Below are positions 7,216 through 14,533 of a DNA stretch of 20,333 bases, piece after piece. The notes beneath the pieces were generated by a model, which ran no database searches, was not told where the DNA came from, and saw only the letters and a program-made list of their open reading frames with translations. The DNA is from JAIVJN01 sp036732565 (GTDB lineage: Bacteria > Acidobacteriota > Vicinamibacteria > Vicinamibacterales > UBA2999), in NCBI GenBank assembly GCA_036732565.1, contig DAINCF010000057.1, forward strand, positions 1 through 20,333, written 5' to 3'. Every line of letters begins with the position of its first letter. Positions within the stretch are counted from its first letter, which is position 1. The position numbers and the translations under genes are program-made.

Positions 7216-7995
7216 ATGATCACTCGACGACTTGTGCTGGCGCTGTGGATGGCGGTCATGTGTCCCTACGCGATCAACGCGGCGGGCACGCGCGCGCGGC
7301 TGATCGAGATCCGCGATCTCGCCTACGACGCGAATTACCGAAACGATCAGACGAGTCTGCGCGCGGCCATCACCGCCATGCAGCCGCTGACGAAAGGCGC
7401 GGATGTGAGCGCCGACGCACACTACTATCTCTCCTGGTCCTACTGGGCACTGGCGGCGTCGCAATTCCAGGCGAAGGACGCGTCCGGCGCGCTGGAATCG
7501 GGCAAGCTGGCCGCCGAGCACGCCCGGGCGGGACTGGCGCTCCGCGGCACGGATGCCGAGCTTCACACCGCCCTGGCCAACGGGCTCATCGTCGTCGGTC
7601 TCCTGGATCGGGCGCAGTTCAAGGAGATCTTCGCGGAGGTGATGACGGTTCGCGCGAAGGCGTTGGAGCTCGACCCGGCCAACCCGCGGACGGTCATCAT
7701 GGATGCGGGCATCATGTTCAACACGCCGGACGAATCCGGCGCCAACATGCAACGCGGCCTGGCTCGATGGCAGGAAGCCTTGAAGCTGTTCGAGACCGAG
7801 TCGAACGTGAAGATGGTCGATGCCCTGGCGCCGCGCTGGGGACACGCGCTGGCGTACGGGTGGATGGCGACGCTCTACCTGCGGTTGACGCCGCCGCAGA
7901 AAGAGCGCGCGCAAAAGGCGGCCGACACGGCGCTCGAGATGCGGCCCGACTTCTGGTGGGTACGCGATCAAGTGCTGCCGCAGCTACGGGAATGA
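7216..7995 (+). CDS. Exported TPR-like protein, first gene of a LytS/LytTR operon
   Basis: A 259-residue protein with a signal-like N-terminus (MITRRLVLALWMAVMCPYAINA). The mature part is helical with TPR-like pairs, for example ADAHYYLSWSYWALAASQFQ (75-94), and ends in a repeat-type helix ERAQKAADTALEMRPDFWWV. I recognise no enzyme motif. GAGG lies about six bases before ATG. Its stop overlaps the start of the histidine kinase by 4 bases (ATGA), so the two are probably translationally coupled. That supports a periplasmic partner or ligand-sensing accessory for the kinase, which is inference. Confidence 0.82.
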   Translation: MITRRLVLALWMAVMCPYAINAAGTRARLIEIRDLAYDANYRNDQTSLRAAITAMQPLTKGADVSADAHYYLSWSYWALAASQFQAKDASGALESGKLAAEHARAGLALRGTDAELHTALANGLIVVGLLDRAQFKEIFAEVMTVRAKALELDPANPRTVIMDAGIMFNTPDESGANMQRGLARWQEALKLFETESNVKMVDALAPRWGHALAYGWMATLYLRLTPPQKERAQKAADTALEMRPDFWWVRDQVLPQLRE

Positions 7996-9149
7996 GCGAA
8001 CCGGGACGAGCGTCGATCGCGGCGTTGTTGTCGAGGTCGCAGCCGGCCCGCGCCGCGATGCTCGTCGGGTTGCTGTTGATCCCGACGCTGATCATTTCAC
8101 TGCAGCTCTACGCCGGCTACCGTCTGAACGGCATGAAGGTCGCCTTTGCCGGCGTCTTCTTGTTGCAGTTCGTTCATTGGGAGTGGTGGGCGGTCGTTGG
8201 TCCTCTCGTGTGGCGGCTCGAGCGCCGATGGCCGTTGACTGGTGCACATCGTGCGCGCTCGTTGCGTCGACATGCCGCGACCGCGCCTCTGGTCGCCGCT
8301 GCCGTGCTGACGCTGAACCTCGCCGCGTTTCACACCCTGCTTCGCGTTCCAGGGGTATCCGACTGGTTCAGGGGCATGGATCAAGAGCTCTGGGCAACGA
8401 TCACGTTCTTCTTCGCCGCCTACTTCCACGTCGAGCTCCTCATCTACGCCGGCATCATCGCCGTCGCCTATGCCGTGCGCACCACGGCGCTGCTGCGGCG
8501 TACGGAGGAGGACGCGTTGCGTCTCGAGGCCGAGCTGACCGGAGCCAAACTGGCCACGCTGCGCACACAATTGCAGCCGCATTTCCTGTTCAACACGCTG
8601 CACACGATCGGCTCGCTCGTGCTGCAGCGGAAGAACCCCCAGGCGGTGGAGCTCCTGGCCGAGCTCGGCGAGCTGCTTCGCGGCACACTGGCGCACCGCG
8701 ATACGGATCTGGCGCCACTCGGGGACGAGATCGCATCGCTTCAGCGCTACCTGAGAATCGAGGAGGCGCGCTTCGGCGACCGGTTGCGCGTGGAGTGGAA
8801 CATCGACCCGGCGGCCCACGACGCGCTGATTCCGCCGTTCTTGCTGCAACCGCTGATCGAAAACGCCTTCCGGCATGGCATCTCGCAGCGCGCCGACGAG
8901 TCGCTGTTGAACATCGGCGCACGCATCGACAATGCATCGCTCCGCATCGTCATCTACAACGACGGCCCGGCCCTCGCGCCATCGTTCTCGTTGGACGCGA
9001 GCACGGGCTACGGTCTCCAGAACGTGCGCGAGCGGTTGCAAACCCGGAGTCCCGCCGGCCGAATCGAGCTGGTGAACGACGGGGCCGGCGTCCGCGCCAC
9101 GCTCGTGCTGCCGCTCTGGGAAGCGAGCACTGTGAGGTCGGCGTCATGA
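7992..9149 (+). CDS. Sensor histidine kinase, LytS/YehU type
   Basis: A 385-residue membrane kinase. Four hydrophobic segments (about 22-42, 50-75, 97-118, 134-162) form the sensor region with no large periplasmic domain. A short coiled linker (165-192) leads to the His_kinase motif LQPHFLFNTLHTI with phospho-acceptor His197. The ATPase part shows the N box PLIENAFRHG (287-296), a YNDGP motif (322-326) and the G box TGYGLQNVRERL (338-349). This is the HPK8 class that pairs with LytTR regulators. It starts inside the stop of the exported TPR gene and ends inside the start of the regulator (ATGA both times). The signal is unknown. Confidence 0.95.
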   Translation: MSEPGRASIAALLSRSQPARAAMLVGLLLIPTLIISLQLYAGYRLNGMKVAFAGVFLLQFVHWEWWAVVGPLVWRLERRWPLTGAHRARSLRRHAATAPLVAAAVLTLNLAAFHTLLRVPGVSDWFRGMDQELWATITFFFAAYFHVELLIYAGIIAVAYAVRTTALLRRTEEDALRLEAELTGAKLATLRTQLQPHFLFNTLHTIGSLVLQRKNPQAVELLAELGELLRGTLAHRDTDLAPLGDEIASLQRYLRIEEARFGDRLRVEWNIDPAAHDALIPPFLLQPLIENAFRHGISQRADESLLNIGARIDNASLRIVIYNDGPALAPSFSLDASTGYGLQNVRERLQTRSPAGRIELVNDGAGVRATLVLPLWEASTVRSAS

Positions 9150-9916
9150 CGCTGCGGGTTGCGATCGTCGACGATGAGGCACCGGCACGTGCGGCGATCC
9201 GGATCCTGCTCGGACGCCGCGACGACGTCGACGTCGTGGCGGAGTGCCGCAACGGCAGCGAAGCGATCGAAGTGCTGCGATGGGTGACCGTCGACCTGCT
9301 GCTGCTGGATGTCCAGATGCCAGGGCTGGACGGCTTTGGCGTGATCCACGCGCTCGGTCCAGAGAAGGTGCCGCCGACGGTGTTCGTGACGGCGCACGAT
9401 GCATATGCATTGCGCGCGTTCGAAGTCGAGGCGTTGGACTACGTCCTCAAACCGTTCGACGAGGGCCGGTTCCTCGCCGCTTTCGATCGCGCGCGCAAGC
9501 GCATCGCCGAACGCCGTACTGCACAGTGGGCGCGGCGGCTGCTTGCGGCCACACCGGGGCGCGCGGGGACTCCGCCAGCGTGTCTGCCGAGGCTTCCGGT
9601 ACCCGTCGGCAACCGGATGATCTTCGTCGGCTTCGACGACATCGACTGGATTCAGGCCGCCGATCAGTACGTGATCGTGCACGCTGGCCCAAAGGAGTAT
9701 CTCTTGCGCGAATCGCTGCAGCGGCTGGCCGATCGGCTGCCGCGCGAGCGCTTCGCGCAGATCCATCGTTCGCATCTGGTCAACGTCGCGAAGGTGCGGG
9801 AAGTGGCGCGGCTCGGCAACGGCGATGCGGAGGTTACACTCGCTGACGGCCAACAACTGCGTATGAGCAGGCGCTATCGCCGCGGACTGAGCGGCGAGTT
9901 GCGCTCCAGGAGCTGA
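9146..9916 (+). CDS. LytTR family response regulator
   Basis: A 256-residue transcription factor. The receiver domain (about 3-120) has the acidic pair in DDE (9-11), phospho-acceptor Asp55 in LLLDVQMPG, Thr82 and Lys102 in VLKPFDEG. After a proline-containing linker, the LytTR DNA-binding domain covers about 150-254: IDWIQAADQYVIVH, then FAQIHRSHLVNVAKV and LRMSRRYRR, typical of the family. It is phosphorylated by the kinase just upstream, with which it overlaps by 4 bases. LytTR proteins bind pairs of short direct repeats; target genes may include its own operon. The YdeI-family gene follows after one base. Confidence 0.95.
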   Translation: MTLRVAIVDDEAPARAAIRILLGRRDDVDVVAECRNGSEAIEVLRWVTVDLLLLDVQMPGLDGFGVIHALGPEKVPPTVFVTAHDAYALRAFEVEALDYVLKPFDEGRFLAAFDRARKRIAERRTAQWARRLLAATPGRAGTPPACLPRLPVPVGNRMIFVGFDDIDWIQAADQYVIVHAGPKEYLLRESLQRLADRLPRERFAQIHRSHLVNVAKVREVARLGNGDAEVTLADGQQLRMSRRYRRGLSGELRSRS

Positions 9917-9917
9917 C

Positions 9918-10484
9918 GTGGCTGCCAAGACGATGAAAACGCTGGACGTGGCAACCGCCAAACAGTGGCGGGCTTGGCTTGCCAAGCACCACGACTCCGA
10001 GTCGGAGGTGTGGTTGATCTTTCACAAGCGCCACACCGGACGCGAATCGATCGAGTACGGAGACGCGCTCGACGAAGCGCTGTGCTACGGCTGGGTGGAC
10101 AGCTTGATCAAGCGACTCGACGAGGATCGCTACGCGCGCAAGTTCACACCGCGGAAGCCCGACAGTTTGTGGTCACCGATCAATCGCAAGCGCTATGCCG
10201 CGCTTCAGGCGGCTGGGCGTGTGGCGCCGCCTGGGGTCCAGCGCCCACCTGGTCGAGACAGCTACGAGGCGCGAGGGCCGGTTCCGACAGAGGTTCCAGC
10301 CTACGTTCAGAATGCGTTGAAGAAACACGCGAAGGCATGGGCGTACTTCAAGAGCCTTGCGCCTTCGCATCGGCGGAATTTCCTCCTATGGATTCATACC
10401 GCGAAGCGAGAAGAGACGAGAGCCAAACGGTTGCGGGAAGCGATCCGCTTGCTCGCGTCCGGGCAGACGCTCGGCCTGAAGTGA
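9918..10484 (+). CDS. YdeI/OmpD-associated family protein
   Basis: A 188-residue soluble protein of the YdeI family. The landmarks are WRAWLAKHHDSESEVWLIFHK (17-37), the strongly conserved ALDEALCYGWVDSLIKRLDEDR (50-71), FTPRKPDSLWSPINRKR (76-92) and the C-terminal lysine/arginine-rich helix RRNFLLWIHTAKREETRAKRL. The family is widespread and has no established biochemical role; links to polymyxin tolerance in Salmonella-type bacteria concern distant members. The start is GTG at 9918 with AGGAG six bases upstream, one base after the LytTR stop, so it is read as part of the same operon. Confidence 0.92.
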   Translation: MAAKTMKTLDVATAKQWRAWLAKHHDSESEVWLIFHKRHTGRESIEYGDALDEALCYGWVDSLIKRLDEDRYARKFTPRKPDSLWSPINRKRYAALQAAGRVAPPGVQRPPGRDSYEARGPVPTEVPAYVQNALKKHAKAWAYFKSLAPSHRRNFLLWIHTAKREETRAKRLREAIRLLASGQTLGLK

Positions 10485-10525
10485 CGTGGAGCTGGCCCAA
10501 TCCGCTCGTGCTAAGTTACGAGCCC

Positions 10526-11005
10526 ATGTCCGAAGTGCCTTGGCTGCTCGAGATGATCGATCGTGCCTACAATCGCCGCTCGTGGCACGGGACCAACCTC
10601 CGTGGATCCATTCGCGGCCTCGCGGTCACGGACGTCGTGTGGCGTCCCGCGCGCGATCGGCACAACATCTGGGAGCTCGTCGTGCACGCCGCCTATTGGA
10701 AGTACGCGGCGTGGCGTCGCTTGGCCGGTGAACGCCGCGGGTCGTTTGCGCTCGAGGGTTCCAACTGGTTCGAACGTTCCGACGCGAAGGATGCGCGCGC
10801 GTGGAAAGAGGACGTCGCATTGCTGGATCGCACGCATCGCACGCTCCGCGCCACCATCGCCGATCTATCGGCGGCAGATCTCCAACGGTCGCTGCCCGGC
10901 GGCAGTGGCGCGGTGACGAGGTTCGAGCTGGTCGCCGGTATCGCCGCGCACGACCTCTATCACGCGGGACAGATTCAGTTGATCAAGCGACTGCGCCCCG
11001 CATGA
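10526..11005 (+). CDS. DinB-superfamily protein, last gene of the LytTR operon
   Basis: A 159-residue four-helix-bundle protein. The family pattern is visible in NIWELVVHAAYWKY with His54 and in GIAAHDLYHAGQIQLIKR with His142 and His146, the expected metal triad. The start is uncertain: ATG at 10526 has no good ribosome site, GTG at 10508 is nearby, and GTG at 10481 would overlap the YdeI stop (GTGA), as other junctions in this operon do. The fold is linked to thiol S-transferases and hydrolases, but the reaction is not predictable. About 55 bases separate its stop from the end of the next, opposite gene. Confidence 0.85.
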   Translation: MSEVPWLLEMIDRAYNRRSWHGTNLRGSIRGLAVTDVVWRPARDRHNIWELVVHAAYWKYAAWRRLAGERRGSFALEGSNWFERSDAKDARAWKEDVALLDRTHRTLRATIADLSAADLQRSLPGGSGAVTRFELVAGIAAHDLYHAGQIQLIKRLRPA

Positions 11006-11059
11006 TGTAATGAGAGGCGGCTACCTCATCGTGGCGGGACGATCCGGCGGTTCGCGCGG

Positions 11060-11575
11060 CTATCTCGTCGCGGTCTCGACGCGCCGTGCCGGTGTTTCCT
11101 CGCGGGTGCGGCCGTACAAGCCTGGCGGAACGCCGCCCGCGAGCCGGCACAACAGCGTCAATTGGCCGCGATGATGGACGGCGTGCATCAAGAGCTTGCG
11201 CCACAGCAGATTGCGAACGCTCCACAACTCCCCGTCGGCGTAGCGAATCTCCCGATCGAGATCGGCACCGTCGAGTTGGTGGATCCGCGCGAGGGCATCC
11301 TCGTGTACGCGCCGAAATCCCGGCGCAAGCGCGTCGATCGTCCTCGGCCGTTCGATGTGGGGCGGCTTGGCGGTGAACACGAAGCTGCCTTGCGCGATTC
11401 CCATCGAGGTGTAGGCATCGATCTCGGCCAGGTGCCACGCGAGCTCGCCAACCGAGCGGCCGCCGGTGTCGGGACGGAAATCGTATTGGTCCTCTGGCAG
11501 CGCTCGCATCAGGGCAAGCGTGCCGTCGGTTTCGAGCTCCCATTGCGTCAAGAATTCTTGGATGTCGTTTTTCAT
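11060..11575 (-). CDS. DinB-superfamily protein
   Basis: A 171-residue protein with the DinB four-helix fold. RSVGELAWHLAEIDAY holds His48, and KLLMHAVHHRGQLTLL holds His131 and His135, giving the metal triad. This subtype (YfiT/DinB_2-like, with GQL after the last His) is common in soil bacteria and of unknown reaction. ATG at 11575 has GAGG about six bases upstream, and residues upstream of it do not look like a DinB N-terminus. It diverges from the ECF sigma gene 95 bases away, so the two may share control. With 10526-11005 it forms a tail-to-tail pair of DinB genes of different subtype. Confidence 0.88.
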   Translation of the reverse strand: MKNDIQEFLTQWELETDGTLALMRALPEDQYDFRPDTGGRSVGELAWHLAEIDAYTSMGIAQGSFVFTAKPPHIERPRTIDALAPGFRRVHEDALARIHQLDGADLDREIRYADGELWSVRNLLWRKLLMHAVHHRGQLTLLCRLAGGVPPGLYGRTREETPARRVETATR

Positions 11576-11669
11576 CGTGTCCTCTCCCTTCTCGTATACG
11601 CGGCTCGCGTGAACCGAGGTACGTCCGGCGCCGCCGTATCCTACGAGTGATGGGCCGCGTAACACGGAT

Positions 11670-12593
11670 ATGAGCGACGAGCAGCCTTCGAATCCCGCGG
11701 GTCGGTTCGACGCGCGCTATTTCGCATTCCTGGAGACCGTCAACCATCTTCGGCCCAGCCTCCATCGCTACTGTGCCCGTATGACCGGCTCGGTGATGGA
11801 CGGCGAGGATGTGGTGCAGGAGGGGCTGTTCCAGGCCTATCGCAAGCTCGACACGTTCGAAGACGGTCGCCCGCTCGGGCCCTGGCTGTTCAAGATCGCC
11901 CACAACCGCTGCCTCGACTTCCTCCGCCGGCGCGGCGTTCGCGATCGCGCGGAGCACGCCGTCGAGGCGCCGACGTCGGTCGGGCCTGTCGATCCGCAGG
12001 GTCAGGACGTCGCGCGGGCAGTCGAGCATCTGGTTCTCCACCTCCCACCCAAGGAGCGCGCGTGCGTGCTCTTGAAGGATGTGTTGGACTACTCGCTGGA
12101 AGAGATCGCGGAGCTCGTCGACTCTACCGTAGGCGGCGTGAAGTCGGCGTTGAACCGGGGCCGGGCGAAGTTGGCGGCGGCCGATGAGATGCCAGCACGA
12201 CCGCGATCGATGAGTGAAGAATCGTCGCGGCTGCTGCAGCTCTACGTCGATCGATTCAACCAACGGGACTGGGATGCGCTGCGCGAGCTGATTGTCTCGG
12301 ACGCTCGTCTCGTCGTCTGCGATCGCTTCGCGGGACGCATCGAGGACTCGCCGTACTTCGCACGATACGCACGCCTGAAGGCATCGTGGCGGCTCGTGAC
12401 CGCGGCGATCGACGGCGAGCCCGCCATCGTGTGCTTGGAGGACGTCTCAGGCACATCGACGCCCACGGCGATCGTCCGCCTCGGCATGACCGACGGACGC
12501 ATCACCAGCATCAGCGACTACACGCACTGCCCGTGGATGCTTGCCGAAGCACGCACGATCACCATCGCAGGCGAGCGTCTGCAAGCGTCGTAG
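11670..12593 (+). CDS. ECF sigma factor with C-terminal SnoaL-like domain
   Basis: A 307-residue sigma-70-family protein. Region 2 covers about 24-92: DGEDVVQEGLFQAYRKL and WLFKIAHNRCLDFLRRR. Region 4 covers about 118-170: LPPKERACVLLKDVLDYSLEE, then the recognition helix VDSTVGGVKSALNRGRAKL. The extra tail (about 183-290: LLQLYVDRFNQRDWDALREL ... ISDYTHCPWML) resembles a SnoaL/NTF2-like domain. ECF groups with such tails (the ECF41/SigJ-like kinds) usually lack a separate anti-sigma factor, and the tail regulates the sigma core. None is seen beside it here. The start ATG has only a weak ribosome site. The targets may be the divergent DinB gene and the following exported protein, but this is inference. 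Confidence 0.92.
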   Translation: MSDEQPSNPAGRFDARYFAFLETVNHLRPSLHRYCARMTGSVMDGEDVVQEGLFQAYRKLDTFEDGRPLGPWLFKIAHNRCLDFLRRRGVRDRAEHAVEAPTSVGPVDPQGQDVARAVEHLVLHLPPKERACVLLKDVLDYSLEEIAELVDSTVGGVKSALNRGRAKLAAADEMPARPRSMSEESSRLLQLYVDRFNQRDWDALRELIVSDARLVVCDRFAGRIEDSPYFARYARLKASWRLVTAAIDGEPAIVCLEDVSGTSTPTAIVRLGMTDGRITSISDYTHCPWMLAEARTITIAGERLQAS

Positions 12594-12656
12594 CTTCGAA
12601 GACGTACCTCGCGGCACACGCGGGCCGTATTAGCAGTACAACCTGGAGGTGTTGCC

Positions 12657-13337
12657 ATGAAGATGCTGATACTCGTGTCGACGGCATTCCTCGCCGTGGG
12701 CGCCGCCCATGCCCAAGCCACTCGCTATCCTCCCCTCAGTGAGTACCTGATGCCCCGAGATGCGGAGATCGCGTTGGCCCGCAGCGCCGGTCCCTCCTTC
12801 ATCTCGGAGCGCGCGACGATCAAAGTCCTCACGACGGGCGGATTCGAAGTGGCTCAGAAAGGAGACAACGGCGCGGTCTGCATGGTGATGCGTGGGTTCT
12901 CCGCGCCCACTTACACGCCGGCGCCATTTCGCGATCTCGTCTACGACCCCAAGGTTCACGCGCCGATCTGTTTCACCGCACCGGCCGCGAAGACCGCGAT
13001 GCCGTACTACGAGCTCAGAACGAAGCTCGCGATGGAGGGAAAGAATCCGGATCAGATCGCCGAGACGCTGAAAGCCGCGTATGCCAAAGGTGATCTTCCA
13101 AAGCGCGACACCGTGACGTTCGCCTACATGTGGTCCTCGCACCAACACCTCGGCTCCGGCATCGGCACCTGGCGCCCGCACGTCATGGTGTTCGCACCAA
13201 ACTACGACAACGCCATGGTCGGCGGCGCCGAGTTCGGCAGCCCCTTCCCGCAGCTCAGCGACGATGCGGGGACGCCGTTTTCGGTGGTGGTCATTCCCGT
13301 AGACCCGGCGTTATTCGTAGAGACCGGAGCAAAGTGA
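12657..13337 (+). CDS. Exported protein of unknown function
   Basis: A 226-residue protein with a clear signal peptide ending AHA-QA (residues 1-20). I do not recognise the family. The mature part has NGAVCMVMRGFSAP (71-84) and HAPICFTAPA (101-110), so two cysteines, Cys75 and Cys105, that could pair in the periplasm. A helical stretch (YELRTKLAMEGKNPDQIAETL) and a histidine-aromatic stretch, YMWSSHQHLGSGIGTWRPH, follow. GGAGG lies about eight bases before ATG; a second ATG two codons later is possible. It is 63 bases downstream of the sigma factor on the same strand, so it may be in its operon. Confidence 0.82.
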   Translation: MKMLILVSTAFLAVGAAHAQATRYPPLSEYLMPRDAEIALARSAGPSFISERATIKVLTTGGFEVAQKGDNGAVCMVMRGFSAPTYTPAPFRDLVYDPKVHAPICFTAPAAKTAMPYYELRTKLAMEGKNPDQIAETLKAAYAKGDLPKRDTVTFAYMWSSHQHLGSGIGTWRPHVMVFAPNYDNAMVGGAEFGSPFPQLSDDAGTPFSVVVIPVDPALFVETGAK

Positions 13338-13648
13338 CGTTGGCGAAACGATGCTGACGAAGTCATGTGGGGTCGTCGACGAGCAGAGAACCGGTCCAGC
13401 AGTCAGCATCTGCTACCCAGCGGGTGCTCTTCTGCCGCGAACCCTCTGGAGCAGCCGCCCACGCGTGAGTACGCAGACTGTGCTGGAGACGCATCGCGTG
13501 CGTGCCGCCCGACGCGGCGAGGTCCCTACCGAGACGCGTCGGCACGCCGTGGGGATATCGACGGCGGAAGCGCAGTCTGCCGGCTGCGGAAGCGGGTTCG
13601 CGGCACGAGAGCACACGCTGGTGATCAACGAAGGGCTGAGCCGACGGT
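13338..13648. other. Non-coding stretch, no supportable gene
   Basis: About 310 bases between two convergent genes. Short open frames exist on both strands, but none has a ribosome site, family resemblance or normal codon choice. The only structure I see is the strong stem-loop at 13500-13547. Confidence 0.55.
13500..13547. other. GC-rich stem-loop between convergent genes
   Basis: GCGTGCCG (13500-13507) pairs with CGGCACGC (13540-13547), then ACGCG (13512-13516) pairs with CGCGT (13535-13539), leaving a 4-base bulge and an 18-base loop. It makes 13 base pairs in total. No U-run follows on either strand, so a classic intrinsic terminator is not shown. It may be a terminator-like barrier or part of an RNA. 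Confidence 0.4.
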
Positions 13649-14464
13649 TCAGATCGATGGGCGCTTGATGCGGCGCGGCAGGCGTACGGGCTTGGCAGTC
13701 GCGGCGCGGGTGCCGTCGTTGCGCTCTTGCGCCTGGTAGGCGCTCGATCGCAGCAGGTGCTCGTTCATCGCTTGCCGTGCCTGCTCGACGTCGCGCGCGC
13801 GGATGGCCTGGTAGATCTTCCGATGCATGTCGGCGGCGTCGCGGAGGTTTCGATCGGTGGCGCGCTGCGCGGTCTCGCGGCGCTGCTCGTAGAAGAGCCG
13901 AGACACCATGTCGACGAGCGAGGCGATCATCGGATTGCCAGACGCCGACGCAACACTGCGGTGGAAGTCGATGTCGTGCACGAGGAACACCTGCGCGTCG
14001 CTCAGCGACGCGAACAGGCTCGCGACCTCCTCCGCCATCGTCGCCAACTGATCCGCCGTCGCCCGCTCCGCGGCAAGCCCCGCCGCCGACACCTCGAGGA
14101 CGCGACGGGTCTCGTACATCTCTTCCGGCGTGATGCCGTGCAGGGCCGCCAGGAATGTCAGCGGCTCGCTGGCGAGCGTCGGTGGGCCTTCGGGGATGTA
14201 GGTGCCCGATCCGTGCCGCGCCCGCACGACGCCCATGGCCGCCAGAGCGCGGAGCCCGGCACGCACGGTCGGCCGGCTGACGCCGACGTGGGTGGCGAGG
14301 TCGCGCTCGGCCGGGAGCCGATCGCCTTGCTTCAACTCGCCGCGCTCGATGAGGCCCCGCACATGAGCCACCACCTGGCCGGTGCCATCGTCGGAATCGA
14401 GGATCTCCTCACGACTGAGGGCAGGCGCGACACGGCGTTTCGCGCTCAGCGACGCTCGACTCAT
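13649..14464 (-). CDS. GntR family regulator, FadR subfamily (FCD domain)
   Basis: A 271-residue regulator. The winged helix covers about 30-92: GDRLPAERDLATHVGVSRPTV carries the recognition helix and ARHGSGTYI the wing. The FCD effector domain follows (118-240) with Asp164, His168 (DIDFHR), His214 and His236 (MNEHL), the usual metal/effector set. ETRRVLEVSAAGLAAERA starts the domain. FadR-type proteins of this kind (UxuR, ExuR, LldR, GntR) control sugar-acid or organic-acid catabolism. It diverges from iolB, with a 69-base gap holding promoters for both genes and a likely operator. The C-terminus has a basic tail of about 25 residues. The start is ATG at 14464, six bases after a TATAAT box. 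Confidence 0.94.
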   Translation of the reverse strand: MSRASLSAKRRVAPALSREEILDSDDGTGQVVAHVRGLIERGELKQGDRLPAERDLATHVGVSRPTVRAGLRALAAMGVVRARHGSGTYIPEGPPTLASEPLTFLAALHGITPEEMYETRRVLEVSAAGLAAERATADQLATMAEEVASLFASLSDAQVFLVHDIDFHRSVASASGNPMIASLVDMVSRLFYEQRRETAQRATDRNLRDAADMHRKIYQAIRARDVEQARQAMNEHLLRSSAYQAQERNDGTRAATAKPVRLPRRIKRPSI

Positions 14465-14470
14465 GGCTGA

Positions 14471-14476
14471 ATTATA
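14471..14476 (-). promoter_or_regulatory. Candidate -10 box of the GntR gene (leaderless arrangement)
   Basis: TATAAT reads on the minus strand and is followed by six bases, then ATG. With transcription starting about seven bases past the box, the mRNA would begin at or near the start codon. No Shine-Dalgarno is seen before this ATG, in agreement. The -35 is not recognisable. Confidence 0.55.
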
Positions 14477-14497
14477 GACTCGGTATCCGGGACGCCC

Positions 14498-14527
14498 TTG
14501 CCAGTGGTCAAGCCAATTCTCAATAAT
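14498..14527 (+). promoter_or_regulatory. Candidate sigma-70 promoter of iolB (leaderless arrangement)
   Basis: TTGCCA (14498-14503, 5 of 6) and AATAAT (14522-14527, 5 of 6) with an 18-base spacer. Six bases then lead to the ATG at 14534, the same geometry as the divergent GntR gene, and again there is no ribosome site. Confidence 0.6.
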
Positions 14528-14530
14528 TGG
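14513..14530. promoter_or_regulatory. Candidate operator of the GntR regulator
   Basis: CCAATT (14513-14518) and AATTGG (14525-14530) form an inverted repeat with a 6-base centre, covering the spacer and -10 box of iolB. The layout fits repression of iolB by the divergent GntR protein. The pattern is AT-rich in a GC-rich genome, which makes chance less likely. It does not match the short TGGTnnnACCA FadR type exactly, so binding is inferred. Confidence 0.45.
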
Positions 14531-14533
14531 CAG

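Noticed and set aside
7245..7991. Upstream extension of the histidine kinase frame
   Set aside because: Upstream residues are Arg/Gly-rich antitypical sequence in the shadow of the TPR gene; the ATG at 7992 with the ATGA junction and TM segments is the natural start.
13351..13668. 105-codon open frame in the gap after the exported protein gene
   Set aside because: No ribosome site, no family resemblance, overlaps the end of the GntR gene, and composition like a random high-GC frame.
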